From Oceanococcus sp964629015 (GTDB lineage Bacteria; Pseudomonadota; Gammaproteobacteria; Nevskiales; Oceanococcaceae): 64,000 bases of DNA. A model generated the notes under the pieces. It did no database searches and was not told where the DNA came from. It saw nothing but the letters and a program-made list of their open reading frames with translations. The stretch spans positions 62,001-126,000 of the forward strand of contig CAZVMN010000002.1 in NCBI GenBank assembly GCA_964629015.1, in the 5' to 3' direction. Of this stretch, positions 33,927 to 42,489 are shown in pieces. How positions within the stretch are numbered: position 1 is the stretch's first letter; each line of letters opens with the position of its first letter. A program made the position numbers and the translations under genes.

Positions 33927-34122
33927 GCGTTAACCCTCGTGTTGGATGAATCACTTCACGATGCCCGTTTGACGAGGCGACAGCAAGTCGCAAAGGCGAA
34001 TCGCTTCAGCGCACTACCACCAAACACTGGGCTGGTTGATAATGGCAAGTTCCATAGCGGCCTGTGACGAGCGAGCGTCAGCCAAGAGCCGTATCAACAA
34101 CATCACGACAGGGGCACGGACC

Positions 34123-35334
34123 ATGTTGTTTTCATTGCAAGTTTTCTTTCTGCGCGGGTACATGATCATCTTCAAGGCGGTCACCGCGATCCTTCCGGTG
34201 AAATGGCCAACGATGTTCGAGGGCAGTGATTCTTCGCTGGAGTTATGCCGCTACATGGCGCAGCAGGGGCACAAGAAAATTTTCATCGTCACAGATGCGG
34301 TGTTGAACAAGCTGGGCCTGCTGGACAAGATGAAAGCGGAGCTGGACCAGTTGGGTCTGCCCTATGTGGTCTACGATGGCGTCGAGCCGGACCCAACTGT
34401 CGATCAGATCGAAGCCGGGTATCAGGAACTGGCGAGCGCCGGATGTGATGCGATACTCGCGGTCGGCGGTGGCTCCTCCATCGACGCAGCCAAAATGATC
34501 GGTGCGCGGGCCAAGAACAACAAACCGGTGGTCAAAATGGCAGGCCTGTTCCGCGTGTTCTGGGGGATTCTGCCGCTGTACGCGGTGCCCACCACGGCCG
34601 GCACCGGCTCAGAGGTCACCATCGCTGCGGTGGTGTCTGATCCGGAGCAGCAGCGCAAGTTGCCCGTGATGGACCTGAAGCTGATGCCGGTCGCCGCGGC
34701 TTTGGACGGCGCTTTAATGACCGGCCTGCCCCCGCACATCACCTCCGCCACAGGGATGGACGCGTTGACCCATGCGGTTGAGTCCTACATCTCACGCAAC
34801 GCGATGAAAAAGACCGATCCGCATGCGCTGGAAGCTGTGCGTTTGATCATGGGCAATCTGGAAACCGCGGTGGCTGATGGCACCAACCTGGAAGCCCGCC
34901 AGAATATGGCGCGTGCGTCGCATGTTGCCGGAATCGCGTTTACCCAAGCTGGCGTGGGCTATGTCCATGCCATCGCACACAATTTTGGCGCGCTTTATCA
35001 CGTGCCTCACGGGCTGGCCAACGCGATCGTCATGCCACACGTACTGGATTTCTCCAAATCCCACTGCGCCAACCGACTGGCTGATCTGGCGCGCGTCAGT
35101 AACATCGGGCCGAAAGATGGCAGCGACGAGCAACTGGCCGATGCCTTCATCGCCCGCATTCGTGCCATGAATGAAGCCTTTGGTATTCCCAATCAGCTCG
35201 ACAAGCTGCGCCGCGCGGATCTGGACCGGATTGCCACCGCGGCATTGTCCGAGGCGCGTTTCACCTATGCCGTGCCGCGCTATATGACTCATCAAAACTG
35301 CAAGGATTTGGTTGGCCGGATGTTGGTGGCCTAG
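34123..35334 (+). CDS. Iron-containing (group III) alcohol dehydrogenase
   Basis: A 403-residue NAD(P)-dependent alcohol dehydrogenase. The dinucleotide-binding GGGSSIDAAK (about 115-124), PTTAGTGSE (156-164) and the metal-binding stretch GYVHAIAHNFGALYHVPHG (279-297) define the family. The first 30 residues are hydrophobic and could be a membrane-associating extension not usual in this family. The start chosen (ATG after ACAGGGGCAC) includes it. An aldehyde dehydrogenase and transporter nearby suggest oxidation of an alcohol through the aldehyde to the acid; with the AbfD-like gene, 4-hydroxybutyrate is one possible intermediate (inference). Confidence 0.9.
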   Translation: MLFSLQVFFLRGYMIIFKAVTAILPVKWPTMFEGSDSSLELCRYMAQQGHKKIFIVTDAVLNKLGLLDKMKAELDQLGLPYVVYDGVEPDPTVDQIEAGYQELASAGCDAILAVGGGSSIDAAKMIGARAKNNKPVVKMAGLFRVFWGILPLYAVPTTAGTGSEVTIAAVVSDPEQQRKLPVMDLKLMPVAAALDGALMTGLPPHITSATGMDALTHAVESYISRNAMKKTDPHALEAVRLIMGNLETAVADGTNLEARQNMARASHVAGIAFTQAGVGYVHAIAHNFGALYHVPHGLANAIVMPHVLDFSKSHCANRLADLARVSNIGPKDGSDEQLADAFIARIRAMNEAFGIPNQLDKLRRADLDRIATAALSEARFTYAVPRYMTHQNCKDLVGRMLVA

Positions 35335-35383
35335 GCATTCATGGCGGCGATGTTGGCATAGCCATTTTTGACCGAGCGAAAAC

Positions 35384-36775
35384 ATGGTCCCGAACAGCAC
35401 GCGGATTTACTACGGCATAGGTTCTATCGCGGAAGGCGTCAAAGAGACCGCCTTCAACGTGTTCCTGCTGTTCTACTACAACAATGTGCTTGGGTTGCCA
35501 GGTACCTGGGTCGGCGCCGCCATTTTTATCGCCTTGTGCGTGGACGCCATCACCGATCCGTTGATGGGCGTGATTTCCGATAACACCCGTTCACGCCTCG
35601 GGCGCCGTCATCCCTACATGTACTTCGCGGCACTGCCGGTGGCCTTGTCGCTCGCCCTGCTCTTTGCGCCTCCTCAGGCCCTAAGCCCGACGGAACTGTT
35701 CGCTTGGCTGCTTGGATTTACCATCCTGCTCCGGGTCAGCCTGACCTTGTACGCGGTGCCCAGCAACGCCATGGCGGCTGAAATGACCGCGGATTACGAC
35801 GAGCGCACGGAAATCATCGGCATTCGTTTCCTGTTCGGTTGGTTGGCTGGGCTGGGTTCGGCCGTGGTCGGATTCACGGTGTTTTTCAACGATGGCCCCG
35901 GCGGCGTAGATGGTCGCATGCAGGCGTCTGCGTACGCCGAGTTCGCCGTTTACTGCGCGGTCTTGGCAGGTCTTGCCATCATAATTTGCGCGTTCGGCAC
36001 GCAGCGTGTCGCTCGACTGAATCCCAACGCACCGGATCAACGCCACAACCTATGGTCGGACCTCAAAATTGTGTGGGCCAACCGCTCGTTCCGCGCACTC
36101 ATTATCAGCGCGATTTTTTCGGCCAGCGCATGGGGCTACATCAACTCGGTCGGCTACTACGTCAACACCTACTTCTGGGGCCTGGGCGGCGACGAGTTGG
36201 GCATCCTGACGCTGGGCATGGTGATCTCGGTCATCATTGCGGCCAGCGTTTCGCCCATGCTGGGGCGAGTTTGGGACAAAAAGCGTTCAGCCATGGCGCT
36301 GGCCCTGTTTGCCGTCGCTTTTGGCCCATTGCCCATCGCACTTCGCTTGCTGGGCTGGTTTCCAGAGAACGGAACACGGGATCTTGTCACCGCGCTGTTC
36401 TTCTTCACTGTTGTGCTCACCGCAGCACTGATCAGTATCAACATCATCACCGCGTCCATGATCGCGGATCTCACCGATCAAGGCGAAGCCGACTCCGGCC
36501 GTCGTCTTGAAGGCGCTTTCACCGCTTTGATCGTGTTCTCGATCAAAGCTTCATCCGGTATTGGCGCACTGCTGGCGGGCGTAACACTGGATTTGATTGC
36601 CTTTCCGCGACAGCAACCGGAACTGGCTGCGCAGAGCGCCCAGACCCTGGCCACAGCCTACGCCCCTGCCATTATGGTGCTCTATGCGGTGAGCCTGTTC
36701 TTCCTCAATCGCTATCAATTGACGCGTGGCCAGCACAGCCAGATTCTGGCTACGTTGGCGCACAAGCGCAGTTAG
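35384..36775 (+). CDS. GPH-family (glycoside-pentoside-hexuronide type) cation symporter
   Basis: A 463-residue membrane transporter with about twelve hydrophobic segments. The N-terminal pattern is typical of the GPH/MelB branch of the MFS: IYYGIGSIAEGVKETAF, then DAITDPLMGVISDNTRSRLGRRHPYM with the DP...G..SD cation-site region and the RxGRR loop. Substrates of bacterial GPH proteins with this background are often not sugars. It is 49 bp after the iron alcohol dehydrogenase, so it may import that enzyme's substrate. The stop overlaps the convergent aldehyde dehydrogenase gene by 4 bp. Confidence 0.88.
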   Translation: MVPNSTRIYYGIGSIAEGVKETAFNVFLLFYYNNVLGLPGTWVGAAIFIALCVDAITDPLMGVISDNTRSRLGRRHPYMYFAALPVALSLALLFAPPQALSPTELFAWLLGFTILLRVSLTLYAVPSNAMAAEMTADYDERTEIIGIRFLFGWLAGLGSAVVGFTVFFNDGPGGVDGRMQASAYAEFAVYCAVLAGLAIIICAFGTQRVARLNPNAPDQRHNLWSDLKIVWANRSFRALIISAIFSASAWGYINSVGYYVNTYFWGLGGDELGILTLGMVISVIIAASVSPMLGRVWDKKRSAMALALFAVAFGPLPIALRLLGWFPENGTRDLVTALFFFTVVLTAALISINIITASMIADLTDQGEADSGRRLEGAFTALIVFSIKASSGIGALLAGVTLDLIAFPRQQPELAAQSAQTLATAYAPAIMVLYAVSLFFLNRYQLTRGQHSQILATLAHKRS

Positions 36776-38271
36776 GATTTGCGGAACAGGCTGCCGACCT
36801 TGATCATGCCATTGATCGCGTTGACCACGGCATTCGGCACCACGATGGGACGTTTCAGCATGTCCCCAACCATTTTCTTGTACTTGTCCGAATACGGCGG
36901 GAACATCAGCTTGGGGTCACCAACCGGCGGTCCGTCCTCGACCACCGAGCGCGCATTCGAACATTCCAGGAACGTGTACTGCCCGCCTACGCGTCCCATA
37001 CCGCTGTCATTGACCCCACCGAAGGCCAGACACGGATTGGTGCCCGACTGAATGACATTGTGGTTGACCACGGTGCTGCCGGCTGTGGTTCGGGCCAGAA
37101 ACCAGTCTTTGGCTTCGGCATCTTTGGCGAAAATGTACAGACTCAGCGGCTTGGGGCGGCGACGAATAATCTCCGGCACTTCGCTGCGGTCCGTGAACGG
37201 GAGTATGCAGATGATCGGCCCGAAGACCTCGTCCTGCATGATCTTCATCTCTTCGCTGACGTTCGACAAGATGGTCGGCGCGATGAACAGGTCATCGGCA
37301 TCGGTTTCGCCACCGAATTCAAGCTTGGCACCCTTGTTCAGCGCATCCTGCAGCAGCGCGTTGATGCGTTCAAAGTGCTTGCTGTTGACGATGCGCGGCA
37401 GATGATCGGAGGCCTGAAAACCCCGGCCATCCGGGTTGTACATCTCGGTGAAGGCCTCGCCCATGGCGGCCACAAAATCAGCACGAATGCTGTCATGCAC
37501 CAAGGCGTAATCCGGGGCGACACAGACCTGCCCCGCATTGGCGGCCCGGCCCCAGGCCGTTTTGAAAGCCGCGTCCTTCACATCTGCACTGGCATCAATG
37601 ATGGTTGGGTTTTTACCGCCCATCTCCAGCGTGACAGTGGCGAAATGATCCGCCGCTGCCTTCATAATCAGGCGTCCGACCCCGTGGCCACCGATATAGA
37701 ACATGTGATTGAACGGACAGGCTAACAAGGCCTGGGCCACCTCCGGGCCGCCCTGAAACACCGCGAATTCGTCTTCCGGCATGGCTTTGGCGACGATATC
37801 AGCCACCACCTTGGCGGATTCGGGTGCCAATTCCGACGGTTTCAGGACAAACGCATTGCCTGCGGAAATGGCACCTGATGCCATCACGAACGCTTCGGCA
37901 ATGGGCGCATTCCAGGTTGATACGTGCAGCACCATGCCTTTGGCTTCATGCCGCACGTAGCTTTTCTTACCCAAAGTCATCAACGAACCTTGGACGGGTT
38001 GCGGTGCCATCCAACTGGCCAGATGTTTGCTGATGAACTCGATTTCCGCTTTGATCATCAGCAACTGACCATCGATGTCAGTGGCGTGAACGCGCAATTC
38101 CTTCTGGCCGGCGGCGATGATCTCGTCGCGACTTGCCAGAATCACATCCAGAAGCTTTTTCAGCTTGGCGATGCGCTCCTCGGCACTGGTCAATGCCAGT
38201 TCCGGTGCACGTGCTGCCATGCGATCAAAGTGCTCGCGAATGGCGTTGTTTTCCTGCATCACGGCGTTCAT
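36772..38271 (-). CDS. Aldehyde dehydrogenase (coniferyl/fatty-aldehyde type)
   Basis: A 499-residue NAD(P)-dependent aldehyde dehydrogenase. It has STWNAPI (about 118-124, oxyanion Asn121), catalytic Glu216 (TLEMGGKNP) and catalytic Cys250 (NAGQVCVAPDY). The cofactor loop reads FYIGGHGVG instead of the more common FTGSTxVG. The NAGQVC-APDY form is typical of the coniferyl-aldehyde and fatty-aldehyde branch (class 3-like). It is transcribed 5 bp after the SDR gene, as one leftward unit. Confidence 0.92.
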   Translation of the reverse strand: MNAVMQENNAIREHFDRMAARAPELALTSAEERIAKLKKLLDVILASRDEIIAAGQKELRVHATDIDGQLLMIKAEIEFISKHLASWMAPQPVQGSLMTLGKKSYVRHEAKGMVLHVSTWNAPIAEAFVMASGAISAGNAFVLKPSELAPESAKVVADIVAKAMPEDEFAVFQGGPEVAQALLACPFNHMFYIGGHGVGRLIMKAAADHFATVTLEMGGKNPTIIDASADVKDAAFKTAWGRAANAGQVCVAPDYALVHDSIRADFVAAMGEAFTEMYNPDGRGFQASDHLPRIVNSKHFERINALLQDALNKGAKLEFGGETDADDLFIAPTILSNVSEEMKIMQDEVFGPIICILPFTDRSEVPEIIRRRPKPLSLYIFAKDAEAKDWFLARTTAGSTVVNHNVIQSGTNPCLAFGGVNDSGMGRVGGQYTFLECSNARSVVEDGPPVGDPKLMFPPYSDKYKKMVGDMLKRPIVVPNAVVNAINGMIKVGSLFRKS

Positions 38272-38276
38272 CGCAA

Positions 38277-39143
38277 TCAGCCTTTGTAGCTTGGGATCTT
38301 GAAGGCAGAGCGCATCATTTTCTCCAGACTGCTATCCGAGAACATGCGACGCATGATGCCCATGGGCTTCACATCCTTGCCGAGCAGTTCCATGGGCTTC
38401 CATTTCTTCTTGGCCAGAATATCCAAGGTACCCTTGAGCGCCTCCTCGGGGGTACTGCCGGATTTATTGAGCATCTCGGGCAAGACGTTGAGAATCGTAT
38501 TGGACAGGTGCGGATCGTAAACCTCGCGAATCTCGGCGGGCTGCATGTTCCAGGTCCGCGTGACCTGCTCCTTGGCATTGGCAGACATGCCGGTGAGTAC
38601 GCCGCCCGGCACAATCGACGTGACCTGAATGCCCAAGGGAGCGAGCTCGTGGCGCAACGTCAATGTCATGCCGTGAATGGCATGCTTGCTCATGTTGTAA
38701 CCACCGGAACCGATCGGGTTGGCGATGATGGCGCCAGAACTGTAGTTGGCAATACGCGAACGTGGCGCATTCTTGCGGATCAGCGGCAAAAACGCCTGGA
38801 CTACCCGCAATTGCCCAAAGGTGTTGATCTGGAAGATTTTTTCCAACTGTTTTTGGTCAACCGCTTCGATCACACCGACCGCAATATTGGCCACGCCGGC
38901 CACATTCATGAGCAGGTCCAGACCTTCTCCGTTGAGTGCTTCCGTCACCACCCGGGCACTCTCGCGCACCGACTCTTCGGATGACACATCCTGATCCACC
39001 ACTGTGATGTTGCCGCCCGTTTCCAGATCGGTCGGCGCGCCAGGCAGCACTCCGGCGAACACCCGCCAGCCGCTGGACGCCAGCGATTTGACCAGCAAGT
39101 TAGCCTGACCGACGTTGGCGCCGGTAATGAATGCAGTCTGCAT
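38277..39143 (-). CDS. Short-chain dehydrogenase/reductase
   Basis: A 288-residue SDR with a divergent cofactor motif (ITGANVGQANLLVKSL, where TGxxxGxG is normal), NVAG strand (about 85-88) and active-site Tyr-x3-Lys in GGYNMSKHA. The C terminus is extended. The start at ATG (MQTAFITG) has GAGGGG six bases upstream; an ATG two codons earlier directly abuts that site. It precedes the aldehyde dehydrogenase gene by 5 bp, so both probably belong to one alcohol/aldehyde oxidation step. Confidence 0.88.
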   Translation of the reverse strand: MQTAFITGANVGQANLLVKSLASSGWRVFAGVLPGAPTDLETGGNITVVDQDVSSEESVRESARVVTEALNGEGLDLLMNVAGVANIAVGVIEAVDQKQLEKIFQINTFGQLRVVQAFLPLIRKNAPRSRIANYSSGAIIANPIGSGGYNMSKHAIHGMTLTLRHELAPLGIQVTSIVPGGVLTGMSANAKEQVTRTWNMQPAEIREVYDPHLSNTILNVLPEMLNKSGSTPEEALKGTLDILAKKKWKPMELLGKDVKPMGIMRRMFSDSSLEKMMRSAFKIPSYKG

Positions 39144-39393
39144 CGTCATCCCCTCAAAATTTTTGATCAATGGCTGGCAGTCTGACCGCATACGCCAGCG
39201 TCTTCCTCATACAAAAGCGTGAGATTGCAGCGACGCACTCGGTATCACGCCGTCCGACAAGTGGGTGCTCTACACTGTGGCGCGGGTTCAGCGCAGTTCG
39301 CTGAGCGTCTGCCGCTACAACATCACTGTTCACACATGGGGGAGACAACTTGAGCATCGGGGCATCTGCATTTTTGTATCAAGGTAAGCGCCG

Positions 39394-40707
39394 GTGATTC
39401 ACGCGCCAGAAACCGCTTTCCTGGTTGTTGGATTGATGACAGCCGGCACCGGACTGATTTTTCTGCTGAACGATCGTGCGAGTCCGGCCAGCCGCGCTCT
39501 GTCGGCATGTTTGATGCTCATTGGATTGCGCCTGTTTCTGAGCGGCAACGATTTTTTCGACGAGCACGTGCAGGTCACCCTCGGTTTGTGGCTGATCGCA
39601 GCGCTGACAGCGTCGCTGGAAGCTGGCGCCATACTTTGCGGTCTGGAGTGGGGTCTGAGAATCGGGCGCACAGGCCCGCCGGGTCGCATGCGCTTGTCTT
39701 CAACCGCCCTGTTCCGTGCCGCACAAGTTTTGATCGTGGTGTACTGGGGCTTGAACATCGGCTATCTGGCGATTTTCCCGCAGCAGGCCATCTCGGATGT
39801 GGCGGGCAACGTGCGCGTGCGCGGTGTGGAGTTCGCTGTTTTTGCCCCGGTTCTTGGTACCAGTATCCTGCTCGCTGGCATCGCCATCGCGATGCTGCGG
39901 TTTAGCCGCATCGACCGCGCGGAGGTGGTCCGCCTGCGCGCGCTGGCGATCGCCGGGCCGTTTCTTCTCGGCGGTCTGGTGTTTGGCAACCATATTGTGC
40001 CGATCACACTCACTTTGGGTTTACTCGCTTTTTTGGCGGGTTCCGTGCGCTATCTGCTGATCCAGAACCAGCGTGGGCAGTTCATGCGTCAGTTCCTCTC
40101 CCCGGAGGTCGCGCGACTGGTTCAGCAAGAAGGCATGGACGAAGCGCTCAAGCGCCAGCGCCGCGTCCTCAGCGTGGTGATTTGCGATCTAAGAGGTTTC
40201 ACGGATTACGCACGGCAACATGACTCGGACGAAGTGGTCGGTTTGCTGGAACGTTTCTACAACTGCGTGGGAGAGATCGCCGCCCGCCATGGCGGGACCG
40301 TCAAGGATCATGCCGGCGATGGCGTACTGATCCTGGTTGGCGCCCCTTTGGCCATGAAAGATCATGCAAACCGCGCTTTGTTACTGGCCAATGATTTACG
40401 CCACGCCAGTGTGAGTTTGCTCGCCGGCACGCAACCCGAACTGGGCCTGGGTGTCGGGGTGGCCACAGGCAAAACCACCATTGGCGCGATCCGTGGCGCG
40501 CGACGCTTGGAGTATGTTGCGGTCGGAAATGCCGTCAATTTGGCCGCGCGTTTGTGCGGTCGGGCCAAAGCCGGTGAAGTGCTGAGCGACGAACGCACCC
40601 TGAGCGCGATGTCTCAAGACAACCCTTTGCACAGCGAGACGCGGTCACCTGAATCGCTCAAAGGTTTCCCCGAGCCGATCCCGGTGTTTGCCGTCGTGTC
40701 ATCGTGA
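39394..40707 (+). CDS. Membrane-bound class III adenylate/guanylate cyclase
   Basis: A 437-residue protein with an N-terminal region of about six membrane helices (residues 5-215) followed by a class III cyclase catalytic domain (about 245-420). The metal-binding Asp is in VVICDLRGFTDYA, the second Asp in KDHAGDGVLILVGAP, and the transition-state region is AVGNAVNLAARLC. It should make cAMP (or cGMP) in response to a membrane signal. Start is GTG with an AAGG-type site upstream. It is a single gene, and no cyclic-nucleotide effector is next to it. Confidence 0.9.
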   Translation: MIHAPETAFLVVGLMTAGTGLIFLLNDRASPASRALSACLMLIGLRLFLSGNDFFDEHVQVTLGLWLIAALTASLEAGAILCGLEWGLRIGRTGPPGRMRLSSTALFRAAQVLIVVYWGLNIGYLAIFPQQAISDVAGNVRVRGVEFAVFAPVLGTSILLAGIAIAMLRFSRIDRAEVVRLRALAIAGPFLLGGLVFGNHIVPITLTLGLLAFLAGSVRYLLIQNQRGQFMRQFLSPEVARLVQQEGMDEALKRQRRVLSVVICDLRGFTDYARQHDSDEVVGLLERFYNCVGEIAARHGGTVKDHAGDGVLILVGAPLAMKDHANRALLLANDLRHASVSLLAGTQPELGLGVGVATGKTTIGAIRGARRLEYVAVGNAVNLAARLCGRAKAGEVLSDERTLSAMSQDNPLHSETRSPESLKGFPEPIPVFAVVSS

Positions 40708-40711
40708 GGAG

Positions 40712-41785
40712 TTATCGCACCAGCGCAACGGATTTCACTTGAGCCCACACGAGCTTGCTACGTTCAAGCTGGAGATGTTGCAACGACCGCCCGGTGGTGC
40801 GAGCAAGGATCGTTTCTTGTCCACAGCTCAGCCGAATGACCGCAAGCGCGGCATCGGCGCTGCTGTTGATATCCTCGATGCGCACCGGCAAGCGGTTCAA
40901 AATGCTGCTGTCTGTGTGCTCACTGAGCGCCAGGCTGACATCCCGCGCCAGGATTCTCACCCGCACCTGCGTGCCGAGATTTTCGCCGCTGTCGCGCAAC
41001 CACAGCGCGCCACCGTCCCACTGGACTTTCATCAAACGCCATTGCGCGTCGCGTTCGCTCACCTTGGCCTGGATCACCACGCCGGCTTGATCGCCCAATT
41101 GATGAGCCAGGTCGGCGCGGGAAAGCACCTCAGTAAGTGCGCCCTGACACACCACCCGCCCCTGCTCAAGGATCACCAGATGATCCGCCAACCGGGTGAT
41201 CTCATCCAGCGCATGGCTGACATAAATCATCGGGGCTTGAATCAGATGCCTCATAGCGTCAAGCAACTCTAGAATTTCCTCCTTGTGCTGGGCATCCAAT
41301 CCAGCCAGAGGCTCATCAAGCAGCAGGAGCTGTGGCTGCACCAGCAGAGCACGCGCCAAAGCCACGCGCTGCCGCTCGCCGCCTGACAACAACTGCGCAG
41401 AGCGTTTCAGCAACGGGTTTACCCGCAGGGTTTCCAGCAGCTCCTCGCAGCGGGCTTGTGGCACCGGCGCCCGCGCACGCTTCATGGCGTAGTCGAGATT
41501 GCCTTCAACCGAAAGGTGCGGCAAAAGACTCAGTTCCTGAAACACATAGGCCACTTCGCGCTTATGAGTCGTAACGCAGCCTCTCTCATCCAGCCAGGTG
41601 TTGCCGTTGACCCGAATCACCCCGGTGGATTTTTGCAATCCGGCCAAAGCACGCAGCACGGAGGATTTGCCAGCGCCCGAAGGACCGAAGATGGCGCTCA
41701 CCCCTTGCCCGGGGAGCTGAAGCTGCACATCAAGCGCATCATGGTCACTTGCCGGATAACGTAGACGCAGTTGCGCTTCGATCAT
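40712..41785 (-). CDS. modC: Molybdate ABC transporter ATP-binding protein ModC
   Basis: A 357-residue ABC ATPase with Walker A GPSGAGKS (34-41), Q-loop FQELSLLPH, signature LLSGGERQR (132-140) and Walker B LLLLDEP (153-159). A C-terminal Mop/TOBE-type oxyanion-binding region follows (about 290-355). This tail plus the adjacent ModB identifies molybdate (or tungstate) import. Its start overlaps the modB stop by 4 bp. The third component, periplasmic ModA, is not adjacent. Confidence 0.92.
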   Translation of the reverse strand: MIEAQLRLRYPASDHDALDVQLQLPGQGVSAIFGPSGAGKSSVLRALAGLQKSTGVIRVNGNTWLDERGCVTTHKREVAYVFQELSLLPHLSVEGNLDYAMKRARAPVPQARCEELLETLRVNPLLKRSAQLLSGGERQRVALARALLVQPQLLLLDEPLAGLDAQHKEEILELLDAMRHLIQAPMIYVSHALDEITRLADHLVILEQGRVVCQGALTEVLSRADLAHQLGDQAGVVIQAKVSERDAQWRLMKVQWDGGALWLRDSGENLGTQVRVRILARDVSLALSEHTDSSILNRLPVRIEDINSSADAALAVIRLSCGQETILARTTGRSLQHLQLERSKLVWAQVKSVALVR

Positions 41786-42489
41786 CGCAGCACGCTCAAG
41801 TTGCGACGCTGGTAAAGGTACAAAGCCAACAGCACGATGAAGGAAAAGATCAGCATGAGGGCGGACAAACCATGCGCCTGGGCATAGGCCAGGGCTTCAA
41901 CGTGGTCATAGATCTGCACCGAAACGACCCGCGTTTCACCCGGGATATTGCCGCCGATCATGAGCACCACACCGAACTCGCCGACGGTGTGGGCAAAGCC
42001 CAGTGCGGTGGCCGTAATCAGTCCGGGCCGAATCATTGGGATGACCACGGTGAGAAAACGATCCAGCGGCCCCGCGCCCAATGTCGCAGCCACTTCCAAA
42101 GGTCGTTCACCCAGCGATTCCATGGCGGCATGTAAGGGCTGCACGACAAAGGGCAACGAATACACCATCGACGCGATGACCAGCCCCCAGAAGGTGAAGG
42201 CCAAGGTCCCCAAGCCTAGCGCGCTGGTGACTTGCCCAAGCGGCCCTTGCGGCCCCATGGCCAGCAGCAGATAAAACCCCAGAACTGTTGGCGGCAGCAC
42301 CAACGGTAAGGCGACCACAGCCGCAACCGGGGCTTTGAGCCACGACCGTGTGCGCGCCAGCCACCAGGCCAAAGGCAGGCCGATCAACAGCAACAACAAC
42401 GTCACCGTCGCCGCCAATCGCAACGTGAGGCCTAATGCGGCCAAGTCACCCTGGGTAAGACTCAAAACAGCGCGGGATAGCCCGGGCAA
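41782..42489 (-). CDS. modB: Molybdate ABC transporter permease ModB
   Basis: A 235-residue inner-membrane permease with five hydrophobic segments. The LPPTVLGFYLLLAMGPQGPLG-type segment and the EAA loop with HTVGEFGVVLMIGGNIPGET are characteristic of ModB. No ATG begins the frame. TTG at the listed start and another TTG at 42465, which overlaps the stop of the ceramidase gene, are both possible; the second better fits ModB length. Either way it overlaps the ceramidase-like gene, so it is coupled to an unrelated lipoprotein gene rather than to modA. Confidence 0.88.
   Translation of the reverse strand: MPGLSRAVLSLTQGDLAALGLTLRLAATVTLLLLLIGLPLAWWLARTRSWLKAPVAAVVALPLVLPPTVLGFYLLLAMGPQGPLGQVTSALGLGTLAFTFWGLVIASMVYSLPFVVQPLHAAMESLGERPLEVAATLGAGPLDRFLTVVIPMIRPGLITATALGFAHTVGEFGVVLMIGGNIPGETRVVSVQIYDHVEALAYAQAHGLSALMLIFSFIVLLALYLYQRRNLSVLR

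Noticed and set aside
39278..39293. GG-N10-GC spacing upstream of the nucleotide cyclase, resembling a sigma-54 promoter
   Set aside because: The -12 element reads CAGC instead of TTGC; GG-N10-GC alone is common by chance.
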